64,000 nt of DNA from Mariniphaga sp. (GCA_024636975.1 JAGXGA010000055.1:62001-126000); one strand, 5' to 3'; shown: positions 1-8,845, numbered from the stretch's first letter. Numbers and translations are program-made. Notes: generated by a model from the sequence alone, not told the origin.

Positions 1-1
1 A

Positions 2-2101
2 TTCCGGAAAAAGAAAAAAGAAATCTGGCACATTACTGCGGCAACCCATAATTCCAGGTATTCGCAGCGGATGTTCGACAATCATGTTACCAAAGGCGAA
101 CCGGTGTGGCTCTCAGAAAAGGAAGAACTGATAGTAATGGAAACCATTGCCTCAATTGTAAAGTCTGACGAACTGAACATTCTGGAAGTCAATATCTGTG
201 GCGACCACATGCACATGTTGCTTGTATGTACTCAGGAAGAGTTGCCCGGCATTCTGCAAAAAATGAAAAGCATGAGCGCCCGCGAATGCAATATTGCCAT
301 GGGACGCACAGCACCGCAGCAAACACTGGAGCATGCTCCGGCGTCTGTTCACACAGCAGGGGAGCACGCACAGGAACATGCACTGGAGCATGCTCCAGTG
401 TATTCTCCCGTACATTCTCCCGTGCATTCTCCCCTGCGTGGGAAAACACAATTTCACTTGTGGGCACAGAAGTCAGGAAAAAAGCATGTGAATTCCAACG
501 AACAACTGGAAAATACGATGCAATACATCCGAAACAACCGCAAAAAACACCAGCTCCCGGAAATCAAGGCGCTGCAACAAATCATCGCCGGCATGACCTG
601 TTCCCTCGAACATGCCTTCAAAACTGAATATACCGGCGGGTTTGATGTGGTGATTGGAAATCCGCCGTATGTGCAGCTTCAGAAATTGGGAGAAATGGGT
701 AATAAACTTTCAAAATGTAACTACCAGACTTACAATAAATCCGCAGATTTATACTGCCTGTTTTATGAAAAAGGTTGTCAAATACTTAAATCAAAAGGTT
801 ACCTGAGCTATATTACCTCCAATAAATGGTTGCGCGTAAATTACGGAGAGAGTTTGCGGAAATTTCTGACCACCAATATCAATCCAAAAATATTGCTTGA
901 TTTCTCTGGAATTACTGTTTTCCCAGATGCAGTGGTAGATCCTCATATATTAATTTTAACCAATGAACCTTACAAGAAAAAAACCGAGGCATGTGTTATA
1001 AAAACAAGTACTACCGATTTAAAAGCTGTTCTCGAAAAGAACAAAGTCGTCAGGGAATTTTCTTCCGAAAGTTGGACCATCATGTCGTCTGGTGAAGCTA
1101 AAAAGCTGAATCGGATGAAACAAAATGGTACGGAATTGAAGAATTTACCCGTAAACATTAACTACGGAATAAAAACCGGTTTTAATGAAGCTTTTTTTAT
1201 TGATGAAATAATGCGTAAAAAACTTATTGCAGAAGATGCAAAAAGTGAAGAACTTATTAGACCGATGGTCCGAGGTAGAAATATTATTCCTTTTGGTATT
1301 TCAGACAGCGAATATTTAATCAATGTTCATAATGGATTAAAAGAGAAAAATCCACCGTTACCTCCGGTTGAGATTGATGAATACCCTGCAATAAAAAGAT
1401 ATTTGGAGGCATTTTATCGTCAACTCGAAAAGCGTGGAGATAAGGGAGAAACACCTTATAATTTAAGGAACTGTGCATATTTGGAAGAATTCTCTAAACC
1501 CAAAATTCTTTACCCCAACATGACTTCGGTTTTTCCGTTCATGTACGATGAAAGTGGCTTGTTAAGTAACGACAAAAGTTTTATTCTTACCTCAAAAGAT
1601 GATTCAATTTCGTTGTTGTTTCTCACAGCCGTTTTCAATTCATCATTGGCAAAACTCTGGATTTGGTGGAATTGTCCGGAATTAGGAGATAATCGTCGCG
1701 AAATACGAAAAGTTTACTTTGAACATTTCCCGGTTCCAAAGGCAAATAAAGAACAAACAAAAATACTGTCGAAACTGGCACAGGAACGAACGAATTTAAC
1801 TTGTAGTTTAAAGGATGTAATTTCAAAGTTTATACGCTCCATGCAGCGAAAATTTGAACTTGAAAACATGAGCAACAAATTACAGAAGTGGCATTTGCTT
1901 TCGTATCCTGAATTCATAAATGAACTCGGTAAAAAGAAAGTAAAACTAAGTCTTTCGGAAGAAGCCGAATGGGAAGACTATTTCAACGAACAAAAACAAA
2001 AAGCCCTGGCCCTGAAATCCGAAATCGACAAAACCGACCGTGAAATCGACAGTATGGTTTATGAGCTGTATGGTTTAACGGAGGAAATTAAGATAGTCTA
2101 A
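2..2101 (+). CDS. Type IIG restriction-modification enzyme with an in-frame HUH/Y1 (REP-type) transposase domain, 5' partial
   Basis: The reading frame is open from the left edge of the window; the first ATG is at 71 but codons before it (..WHITAATHNS..) fit the start of a Y1 transposase domain, so the gene begins outside. Numbering from the ATG at 71, the first ~165 residues are a Y1/HUH single-strand nuclease: HUH motif H46-M47-H48 and candidate catalytic Tyr152 in QYIRNNRKKH. From residue ~190 the protein is an Eco57I/TaqI-like N6-adenine methylase-endonuclease: motif IV NPPY at 197-200, a RPMVRGRNI-type TaqI-like specificity segment, and a helical C-terminus ending in the usual MVYELYGL. 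Methylase motif I must lie upstream of the window. The Y1 domain therefore sits between methylase motifs I and IV. A linker rich in EHAP/VHSP (residues ~86-121) is encoded by a hairpin. It could be a natural fusion or a transposon that left the frame open. Confidence 0.8.
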   Translation, partial: FRKKKKEIWHITAATHNSRYSQRMFDNHVTKGEPVWLSEKEELIVMETIASIVKSDELNILEVNICGDHMHMLLVCTQEELPGILQKMKSMSARECNIAMGRTAPQQTLEHAPASVHTAGEHAQEHALEHAPVYSPVHSPVHSPLRGKTQFHLWAQKSGKKHVNSNEQLENTMQYIRNNRKKHQLPEIKALQQIIAGMTCSLEHAFKTEYTGGFDVVIGNPPYVQLQKLGEMGNKLSKCNYQTYNKSADLYCLFYEKGCQILKSKGYLSYITSNKWLRVNYGESLRKFLTTNINPKILLDFSGITVFPDAVVDPHILILTNEPYKKKTEACVIKTSTTDLKAVLEKNKVVREFSSESWTIMSSGEAKKLNRMKQNGTELKNLPVNINYGIKTGFNEAFFIDEIMRKKLIAEDAKSEELIRPMVRGRNIIPFGISDSEYLINVHNGLKEKNPPLPPVEIDEYPAIKRYLEAFYRQLEKRGDKGETPYNLRNCAYLEEFSKPKILYPNMTSVFPFMYDESGLLSNDKSFILTSKDDSISLLFLTAVFNSSLAKLWIWWNCPELGDNRREIRKVYFEHFPVPKANKEQTKILSKLAQERTNLTCSLKDVISKFIRSMQRKFELENMSNKLQKWHLLSYPEFINELGKKKVKLSLSEEAEWEDYFNEQKQKALALKSEIDKTDREIDSMVYELYGLTEEIKIV
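323..437. repeat. 12-bp-period inverted repeat (hairpin) inside the Y1 domain coding sequence
   Basis: A perfect 20-bp palindrome, cactggagcatgctccagtg, occupies 381-400. To its right are three 12-bp units of the form cattctcccgtg (401-436). To its left, 12-bp units such as caggaacatgca and ggggagcacgca form the imperfect complement. A half-copy of the palindrome lies at 324-340. The whole block codes for the EHAP/VHSP linker of the Y1 domain. Such a hairpin resembles the REP-type structures recognised by this transposase class. Confidence 0.75.
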
Positions 2102-2123
2102 AACAGTTAAAACAATCTTTGTA

Positions 2124-2279
2124 ATGGCAGAAATAAGTAAAGAATTAGAGGAAAAAATAAAATTACTGGTTAAACAAGGTAAGCCAATTGAGGCAGTTTC
2201 TTTGGTTCAGCAAGAATTACAACTTGGATTAAGAAATTCGAAAGAAATTGTTGATAAATATAGAATCGAGAACAAATGA
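2124..2279 (+). CDS. Small L7/L12 C-terminal-domain-like protein (51 aa)
   Basis: A short ORF of 51 codons beginning MAEISKELEEKI, 22 bp after the R-M gene. The pattern of an amphipathic helix, a short K-x-G-K-x-I-E-A-V turn and a second helix with LRNSKEIVDKYR resembles the ClpS/L7-L12 C-terminal fold found in small stand-alone proteins of the type IEAIKLYRE-x-TGLGLKEAK. Its stop codon overlaps the ATG of the following RhuM-like pseudogene (ATGA at 2276-2279), implying former translational coupling. Function is not known; the fold call is by resemblance only. Confidence 0.5.
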   Translation: MAEISKELEEKIKLLVKQGKPIEAVSLVQQELQLGLRNSKEIVDKYRIENK

Positions 2280-2519
2280 CCAACTCAGTAATACTCCTTT
2301 ACCAAACCCAAGACGGGCAACCCAAAATTGATGTCCGTTTGGAAGATGAAACTGTTTGGCTTTCGCAGGTTCAAATGGCAGAACTTTTCCAGACTACCAA
2401 CAAAACATCAGTTTGCACATTAAAATATTTTTGATGAGGGAGAGTTAGAGGAAAATTCAACTGTCAAGGATTACTTGACAGTTCAAACCGAAGATAAACG
2501 CGAGGTTCAGCAGTTTGAA
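2276..2519 (+). pseudogene. RhuM-family (virulence RhuM / Fic-DOC-associated) gene remnant, frameshifted
   Basis: Translation from the ATG at 2276 gives ILLYQTQDGQPKIDVRLEDE followed by TVWLSQVQMAELFQTT, the characteristic N-terminus of RhuM-family proteins. The frame then breaks and hits TGA at 2432-2434. The family continuation is readable in other frames: NISLHIK from about 2405, then DEGELEENSTVKDYLTVQ from about 2433. At least two frameshifts are therefore present, and nothing of the ~330-residue family C-terminus survives past about 2519. It marks decay at this edge of the island. Bases 2520-2570 encode no recognisable protein. Confidence 0.7.
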
Positions 2520-2570
2520 TGAAGAGGAAGGTTTTCCTAAAACAAAATGGCTGCATGCACCATCCGTTAT

Positions 2571-2900
2571 ACCTTTCCCGAAAATAAAAAATAAAAACAA
2601 CCGCCCGCCAATATAATTCTGCCCCAAAGCATCATTTGTTTAGTAATTCTTTTTTATCTTGCCCTTCAAATTTTAACTGAACCACATGAATAAGAAAAAA
2701 GAACCTGTAAAAACCACCCCATTACATACCGAAGAAAATTTCATAAAGGTCATTTAGTTGTTTTTTAACTTAAAAATATCCGGTTATAAATATTTACTAG
2801 TATTCTAAAATGATTTTTAAGTTGATTTCCTGTATATTATACTTTAAGAGGTAAAGCAGAAATAACTTATAATATAACATACACAAAAGTTGGTGGCAAT
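2571..2900. repeat. Leader repeat copy A (longest of three)
   Basis: This stretch recurs, diverged, at 7515-7690 and 10221-10432. All three share tgtttagtaattctttttt near 2640 followed by a short A+T-rich leader and an ATG opening a Lys-rich reading frame. Copy A encodes MNKKKEPVKTTPLHTEENFI before a stop at about 2757. Its homology with copy C starts further upstream (actttcccgaaaat region), and homology with copy B extends further downstream (agcagaaataa .. cacaaaagtt). A thus looks most complete, with B and C carrying different internal deletions. The remaining bases 2901-3078 before the HerA gene show no further feature. Confidence 0.75.
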
Positions 2901-3078
2901 TTATTATAAAAGACGAGTAATAAAACAAAGATTTAAATTTTTAAAATGTGTGCCATCCCAATTAACTTTATGGACAGAAAAAATCAAATGTTGAGCATGG
3001 TATTAGTCAGACTCAACTAAAAAAATATCATTGTAATGCAAAACAGAATTATATCAATAATCTTAAAATCAGCTATAA

Positions 3079-5196
3079 ATGAGTAATGTCCTAAATCAAA
3101 TTGTCGCCTCTGGAAGTGAATTAGTAAGCTTACTTGGCACTTATAATACATCATTTGTGGGTTATGTTTATGGAATGAGTTTCAACGAAGCTCTTGTTCT
3201 TACGAATGATGATTGGAAACATAGCGTTAATGGCATTCCACATAATTCCTTTCTTGTTGCTGCGGGTTTCAATCCTGCTCGTTTAACAGATGCTGCAGAA
3301 ATAGATAAAGAAGTTGTATTATTACGTGTTCTTGAACCTGTATCCCTTCCCCAAGATAATGACCTTGTGAAAACACGGATTGAACACCACCAAAGACGTA
3401 CATCAGAAGAACAATTCCCAGGAGATGTAAATGATGGACTTGACCCAATAACTGCTGCCGAATTACAATCAGGTGGTCTTCGTTGTAGTATTCTTGGAAC
3501 TTTTTATATGGAAAATGGAGAACTAAGACTGGGAAGTGATATAGAAAATTTCATGACCTTATCAAGAATGAGGGCATATAAACCAACTGAATCGGCTCTC
3601 TCCCTAATTGTAAATCATGTCAATCCTGAAGTAAGGAAAAAAGCTGTAGAAGAAGCTAGAAATGCCGGATTTTTACAAGCACCTTCTCCTATAAATATCG
3701 GCACAATAAGATATACGTCAACTGCAAGAATGCATAGAGGAACTAAACCTTTGGTTGATGTTTTCATTCAACCTACAGATTTCCTAGCTCGCCGTACTGC
3801 TGTTTTGGGAATGACTAGAACAGGAAAATCGAATACTGTAAAGACTACAGTTTCAGCGGTTGCGATAGCTGCTTTAAGAGACAACATTAGAATAGGTCAA
3901 TTGATTTTTGACGTAAATGGTGAATATGCAAATGCAAATCATCAAGATGATGGAAGTTCAATTGCTGAAGTTTTTCCTAAACAAACTATTCGTTATAGAG
4001 CCTTAGAAACCACTGGTTTTGAGGACATACGTCCTAATTTTTATATTGAATGCGCTCAAGCCCTAAATTTAATACAAGCATTATTCAAGAATGATAATTC
4101 ACCATTTAGTGGTCAAGATTTGGACGCTTTTATGTCTACAAATTTGGAAGAACCAGATAAAACAGAAGTTGCCGAGCATACCAGGTGGAAAAGACATAAA
4201 GCGCTTTTTCAATGTATATTATCTCGTGCTGGTTATACAATTCCAACAGGTTTTACTATTGAGGTTCCAATTGCTGCAACACTATTAAACCAAATTAGAA
4301 GGTGGGCACAGGCACAACAGCCTGCAGCTATTATTAACATTCCAACCATTGATAGATTGCCAGCTAGTGAAGCATGTGCTTGGTTTGAACAATTGCGATT
4401 AATTAATATTTCTTTAAAAGAACAACAGCGGAATATTGGTATTCCTCAAATAGGCATTGAGTCGTCCACAAGGGGCTCATCATGGGTAGATCCTACACTT
4501 GAATCATTATTGAATATGTTAGCTAGAGAAAACAGTCGAGGGCAATCATTTGGTGGTTGGAGAGCGATCCAAAAGTATAGACCTTATCATTCCCAACGAC
4601 GAATGGCTGACATTACAAATGAAATAATTGCGCATTTAAATGAAGGACGTATTGTGATCTTGGATTTATCTGTAGGTCCTGTAGAAATACGTGAAGTACT
4701 TTCAAAAAGAATTGCTCATCGAATTTTCGATAGACAAATGGGAGACATGCATGCAGGCAGAGTTCCACAAAATATAGTCTTATATGTCGAGGAAGCTCAT
4801 AATCTGATTGGGAAAAAGGCTGATCTAACAGATACTTGGCCCAGAATTGCAAAGGAAGGTGCTAAGGCTCGGATTGCATTTGTTTATGCAACTCAAGAAC
4901 CTTCTTCAGTACATCCTAATATTTTAGCCAATACGGAAAACTGGTTTGTGACTCATTTGAATAATGATGACGAACTAAGGACATTAGGTAAGTTTTATGA
5001 TTTCAGTGACTTTATTGCATCTTTGAAAGCTGCGCAGGATGTGGGATTTGCAAGAATAAAGACTCTATCAGCACCATTTGTTATACCAACTCAAATTAAC
5101 AGATTTACACCTGCAGCCATCAGGAGACAAATAGAAGAAATTAATTCTAGCATCAAAGGTATTGTTCAAAGTCAGGAGGTTCTCAATGCCTTATAA
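3079..5196 (+). CDS. HerA-type ATPase (DUF87/HAS-barrel), DNA translocase
   Basis: This 705-aa protein has an N-terminal region consistent with a HAS-barrel (residues ~15-100), a Walker A loop GMTRTGKSN around residues 244-252 and a Walker B segment IVLYVEEAHN around 566-575. These are the hallmarks of the HerA/FtsK-superfamily hexameric DNA pump. It starts at ATG 3079 and its last 11 bp overlap the start of the next gene, which encodes a NurA-like nuclease. HerA-NurA pairs act together in DNA end processing in archaea, and HerA-nuclease pairs recur in bacterial anti-phage systems. With the adenine methyltransferase two genes on, a defence role is the likeliest reading, but that is inference. 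Base composition is visibly more A+T-rich than the chromosomal genes after 12.3 kb. Confidence 0.85.
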   Translation: MSNVLNQIVASGSELVSLLGTYNTSFVGYVYGMSFNEALVLTNDDWKHSVNGIPHNSFLVAAGFNPARLTDAAEIDKEVVLLRVLEPVSLPQDNDLVKTRIEHHQRRTSEEQFPGDVNDGLDPITAAELQSGGLRCSILGTFYMENGELRLGSDIENFMTLSRMRAYKPTESALSLIVNHVNPEVRKKAVEEARNAGFLQAPSPINIGTIRYTSTARMHRGTKPLVDVFIQPTDFLARRTAVLGMTRTGKSNTVKTTVSAVAIAALRDNIRIGQLIFDVNGEYANANHQDDGSSIAEVFPKQTIRYRALETTGFEDIRPNFYIECAQALNLIQALFKNDNSPFSGQDLDAFMSTNLEEPDKTEVAEHTRWKRHKALFQCILSRAGYTIPTGFTIEVPIAATLLNQIRRWAQAQQPAAIINIPTIDRLPASEACAWFEQLRLINISLKEQQRNIGIPQIGIESSTRGSSWVDPTLESLLNMLARENSRGQSFGGWRAIQKYRPYHSQRRMADITNEIIAHLNEGRIVILDLSVGPVEIREVLSKRIAHRIFDRQMGDMHAGRVPQNIVLYVEEAHNLIGKKADLTDTWPRIAKEGAKARIAFVYATQEPSSVHPNILANTENWFVTHLNNDDELRTLGKFYDFSDFIASLKAAQDVGFARIKTLSAPFVIPTQINRFTPAAIRRQIEEINSSIKGIVQSQEVLNAL

Positions 5197-6547
5197 TAAG
5201 CAAGCAGCCGGTAAAGGAGGGCATTCAGATTTCGTCCGAAATCCAGATATTCAGAACTTCCTTTCATCATGTGAATATATGAGACCTCCTTCTGAGGGTG
5301 AAGCAAGGGTAATTGCCTCTCAGTTTATTCAAGCACCAGAGGTCAATCCAATAAGATTACCAAAATTTGTTGTTGCATCCGATGCAAGTAAAAACGACAC
5401 ACCAATCAATGATAAGCTTCCTAGCACACAAATTGGTTTTGTTAAAGTAAGCCATGTACTTATAGCAATGGATCGGTATGCTGAACTTATAGATCCAACT
5501 ACGAGATTTGTTGATCCATTTAAAGCTGCTGCTTTGCACCGAAATGCACAACCAATAACTTATGTGCTTCCCGGAAGTAATATAAAATATAAAGGTTCTG
5601 CAACAGTAAAGGATGGTTTTAGACATGCTGTTTATGATCAATTTACTGTAAACCGGCGGGAGGGTACAAGTCGTTTAGTACTCACAGAAACTCTTCTTTT
5701 ATTAAACAATAATAAGTTGACCATTTCTAAATGTCCCTCTTGTTCTTCTAAAATCGATCTTGATTTTTCTTCACAGCAAACTAAACGATCATGCCCTAAT
5801 TGCAAAGTAACTGTATATGCAACAGACTGGCTGCGTCTACATGAGGGCATAAGCGATTTTGGCGATAATACAAGTGCGATGACAAGAATGATGAATGCTG
5901 TAGAGCACCTATTGCTCGGAGCATTTATATTGGAGCTACTCAATAACAGTCTTGCGGCACTTAGTAATATTGCGTTTATTATTGATGGCCCGTTGGCATT
6001 ATTTGGGGAGCCTGCAAAACTGCATATGCGTTTGATGTCACTTATTCATGAAGCAAATAAAAAAATGTCATCCCTAGGTTACGAACCTGTTTTAATTATG
6101 GGGTTACAAAAAACTGGAAATGTGATGGATCATGCTCGATTATTGGAGAATTTTCTGCCTAATGGTGTTATTAAGGTGATTGATGATGTTTACAGACAAA
6201 CTTATATAACTGGATCAGATAAGGTTTCGGAGAATTTTGGGCACGAGACTTATTATGGTCAAGATTTTCTTTTCAAAACAGAAAGGGGCAGAATTTTCAA
6301 CTTTGCTTTACCATATCCCTTTCCTGATAAGGGTTCAAATGGTGGGGCCTTTGCTGTTAGAAAAGTTTTGTTATCCAATTATGGATCATTAATTAAACGT
6401 GCTTGTGACTTGATTAGATATTTTGAACTTGATTTATATGATAATGCTATTGTTCCAGTTGCATTGGCACATAGGCATGCTTCTATAAGTCTTATACCGG
6501 GAGGGAAAGTACTTGATTTGATTGCTAGAGCTGGTCTGACTCGATAA
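5186..6547 (+). CDS. NurA-domain nuclease with an internal zinc ribbon
   Basis: The ATG at 5186 is preceded by a clear AGGAGG (5174-5179) and overlaps the HerA stop by 11 bp, so it is preferred to the upstream TTG at 5162; the product is 453 aa. NurA features are the strand VVASDAS with a candidate metal-binding Asp near residue 66, and a second acidic strand IIDGPLALFG near 265. Strands typical of the RNase H-like NurA fold (VLIMGLQKTG, FALPYPF) follow. Between them, around residues 183-207, sits a CPSC..CPNC zinc ribbon, an insertion not present in archaeal NurA as I know it. It is expected to be the nuclease partner of HerA. The translational coupling supports a 1:1 complex. Confidence 0.75.
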   Translation: MPYNKQAAGKGGHSDFVRNPDIQNFLSSCEYMRPPSEGEARVIASQFIQAPEVNPIRLPKFVVASDASKNDTPINDKLPSTQIGFVKVSHVLIAMDRYAELIDPTTRFVDPFKAAALHRNAQPITYVLPGSNIKYKGSATVKDGFRHAVYDQFTVNRREGTSRLVLTETLLLLNNNKLTISKCPSCSSKIDLDFSSQQTKRSCPNCKVTVYATDWLRLHEGISDFGDNTSAMTRMMNAVEHLLLGAFILELLNNSLAALSNIAFIIDGPLALFGEPAKLHMRLMSLIHEANKKMSSLGYEPVLIMGLQKTGNVMDHARLLENFLPNGVIKVIDDVYRQTYITGSDKVSENFGHETYYGQDFLFKTERGRIFNFALPYPFPDKGSNGGAFAVRKVLLSNYGSLIKRACDLIRYFELDLYDNAIVPVALAHRHASISLIPGGKVLDLIARAGLTR

Positions 6548-6591
6548 TAAAAATTGTTATAATTTTGTAAAAAGGTAATGTCAAGTAAATT

Positions 6592-7476
6592 ATGAATGCA
6601 ACTCCATTAAGATATCCGGGTGGAAAATCTATTATGTCAACATTTTTTGAGGAACTAATAAGGCTCAATTCACTTAGAAATGTGATATACTCAGAACCTT
6701 ATGCCGGCGGAGCTGGCGCTGCTATCAATTTATTACTTAATAATAGCGTCGAAGCAATTCGGATTAATGATGCCTCTAGAGGTGTCTTTTGCTTTTGGGA
6801 TTCATTGATAAATGAAGGGGAAAGATTTTTAGATAAGGTTTATAAGACTGATGTTACATTAAAAGAATGGCAATCTCAAAGATTAATTTTCAAAAATTCC
6901 ACATCTGCAAGTTTTGATTTGGCATTTGCAACTTTTTTTCTTTCGAGGACGAATCGTTCTGGGATACTTGCTGCAGGACCAATTGGTGGGCAAGACGAAA
7001 AAAATCAACAAATTGCTAAGTATAAAATTGATTGCAGATTTAATAAAATTGAGTTGATAAAACGACTTCAAAAAATTATAGATAATAGAGATAAAATATT
7101 TGTTTCAAATTTAGATGCCTTAGTTTTCTTAAAACAAATCCGGGACGAGAATGCTTTTGTATATCTAGATCCACCCTATTACAGTCAAGGTAAAGCACTT
7201 TATTTAAATTATTATAATCATGAAGATCATGTCATGCTAGCAAACTTCTTAAAAAATTCTGCAAACTTTCATTGGGTGTTATCGTACGATAGTGTTCCGG
7301 AAATCCTAGAACTATATTCAGATTTTCATCTTTATGAATTTAAACTGAATTATACAGCGCAGAACTCAAAAAAAGGAACTGAAATACTAACACACTCCTC
7401 AGGTATATCATTCCATCCTATTACGACAATAAAAAAATCAAGTAAAAAAATGAAATTGAGCTCCTTGAAATTTTAA
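6592..7476 (+). CDS. D12-class (Dam-like) DNA N6-adenine methyltransferase
   Basis: A 294-aa protein with the D12 order of motifs: an N-terminal LRYPGGKS, SAM-binding motif I SEPYAGGAG (residues ~34-42), and catalytic motif IV DPPY near 193-196. It should methylate adenine in a short DNA site. The C-terminal ~25 residues are Lys/Ser-rich. The gene lies 44 bp after the NurA-like gene on the same strand, with no terminator between, so the three genes probably form one transcript. A methylase beside a motor-nuclease pair suggests that it marks self DNA or regulates the cassette. An orphan methylase that merely sits here cannot be excluded. Confidence 0.8.
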   Translation: MNATPLRYPGGKSIMSTFFEELIRLNSLRNVIYSEPYAGGAGAAINLLLNNSVEAIRINDASRGVFCFWDSLINEGERFLDKVYKTDVTLKEWQSQRLIFKNSTSASFDLAFATFFLSRTNRSGILAAGPIGGQDEKNQQIAKYKIDCRFNKIELIKRLQKIIDNRDKIFVSNLDALVFLKQIRDENAFVYLDPPYYSQGKALYLNYYNHEDHVMLANFLKNSANFHWVLSYDSVPEILELYSDFHLYEFKLNYTAQNSKKGTEILTHSSGISFHPITTIKKSSKKMKLSSLKF

Positions 7477-7514
7477 ACAATTTAATGTTTTGGAAAATCG
7501 TTCAATTTTTAATG

Positions 7515-7690
7515 ACTAATAAACCAACAAATGTTTAGTAATTCTTTTTTAATCTTACCTCTTAAACTAATCCCCATGAAAACTAAAAAAAAGAAACTGT
7601 AATACCCCAGTACATACCGAAAGAAATTTCATAATGGTCAACGTAGAACAGAAATAAGTTAATTTAATTTCACAAAAGTTACCGCACATA
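7515..7690. repeat. Leader repeat copy B
   Basis: The second copy of the island leader. It shares tgtttagtaattctttttt with copies A and C, then an ATG (7576) opening MKTKKKK before an early stop. It retains the tacataccga..gaaatttcataa..ggtca segment of copy A and the later agaacagaaataa..cacaaaagtt segment, but lacks what lies between them in copy A. It ends immediately before the start codon of the next cassette at 7699. Confidence 0.7.
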
Positions 7691-7698
7691 TTGAAAAA

Positions 7699-8766
7699 AT
7701 GAAATACAGCATTGAGAAAATATATCAAGATTTTGGCCAATTTGATAAGGTTGTAACAATAACCTTTCATTTTGGCAGTCCAACTTTTCAAGAAAACCCA
7801 GAATATATTACTGGAGTTTTTATTTATACACCGATGGAGAGAAAAGAAATGGAAGAATTAATCCAACAAGAAAAAGCCAATGCTGGAAATATTAAGTTTA
7901 AAGAATTACTTAATGAGGTTGATAGTGATAAAAAGGATTTTTTAATAAACCATGGAATTAACTGTGAAGAAATATTTAGCATCTTCGCTTTCCCTGAATT
8001 TAATCAAACAAATGATTTTAATTCAACAGAAACAAGAAAATTAGCAGAACCAAACATTATCGAAGTTGACCTTGATGATGATTTTAATTATGATTCAATC
8101 CTACTAAGTCTAAATGACAGAAAACTTTTAAGGGGTTATAAACTTACCCCAGATGAATCAGCAGAAGATATTGGCACACGAATGAACTATGAGAAAGTAG
8201 ATATCAAAGTGCAGGAAGAATTAAAAGTTCCTATTAGAAAATATTTCTTAAAAACCCGAGAAAGAAACAAAAAAGCGACAGAAGCGGAAATAGATGAATT
8301 ACATTTTTTGGAAACTAAAGAAATTGCGAATAAAATTTCCATCCTGCGTGAAGAAATAAAAAGTGCAGGAATTGCAAAAAAGAATTTTGAAAAAATAAAA
8401 CCACAAATTGAGGAGCTAACTCCTTTTATACTGAAATTTAACGAACGAAGATTGACCCACAAAAAATTCGTGATTTGGTTAAATTACGAAAGGTTTTTGC
8501 ACATATTTCTTGGACATGTTAATGAAGCGAATTTGGGTGGAAAATTTGAGGGTAAAACCAAATTTCAGTATTTAATTGATGACATATTTCGATTAATTGA
8601 AATTGTGCTTGACTTAATTGAAGATGAAATACAAAAACATTTTGCAGAAACACCCGGAAAAAATTTTAAAAGACATGGAGAAATGGCAGTATATTACAAA
8701 GGAGATTACTATGTAATTGCCATTAATACAGACGGTTTGTTAATGACATTTTATAAACGAGAATAA
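7699..8766 (+). CDS. Unrecognised protein, first gene of a two-gene cassette (355 aa)
   Basis: I do not recognise this family. The N-terminal third is acidic with Asp/Glu-rich stretches. Residues ~170-260 are predicted helical and Lys/Glu-rich. The C-terminal ~90 residues look like a compact conserved domain: RFLHIFLGHV, GGKFEGKTKFQYLIDDI, EIQKHF and MAVYYKGDYYVIAI. The paired HxxxGH histidines and the terminal DGLLMTFY are reminiscent of small RNase-like toxin folds, but this is a weak guess. There is no signal peptide or membrane segment. The gene is strongly A+T-rich, starts directly after leader repeat B, and is followed 79 bp later by a gene of almost the same length, so the two probably work together. 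Confidence 0.7.
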   Translation: MKYSIEKIYQDFGQFDKVVTITFHFGSPTFQENPEYITGVFIYTPMERKEMEELIQQEKANAGNIKFKELLNEVDSDKKDFLINHGINCEEIFSIFAFPEFNQTNDFNSTETRKLAEPNIIEVDLDDDFNYDSILLSLNDRKLLRGYKLTPDESAEDIGTRMNYEKVDIKVQEELKVPIRKYFLKTRERNKKATEAEIDELHFLETKEIANKISILREEIKSAGIAKKNFEKIKPQIEELTPFILKFNERRLTHKKFVIWLNYERFLHIFLGHVNEANLGGKFEGKTKFQYLIDDIFRLIEIVLDLIEDEIQKHFAETPGKNFKRHGEMAVYYKGDYYVIAINTDGLLMTFYKRE

Positions 8767-8845
8767 AAATACGTGCGGTAATAAAGTGCAAATCTCATAG
8801 CGGTGTTGATGGTAATTTTAAAACAACTCAGCAAAATTAAAATTT

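Noticed and set aside
152-627. Overlapping ORFs on both strands within the Y1 domain (101, 92, 133 and 65 aa)
   Set aside because: They arise from the 12-bp-period hairpin, which keeps several frames open. Only the frame with HUH, Tyr and NPPY motifs is credible.
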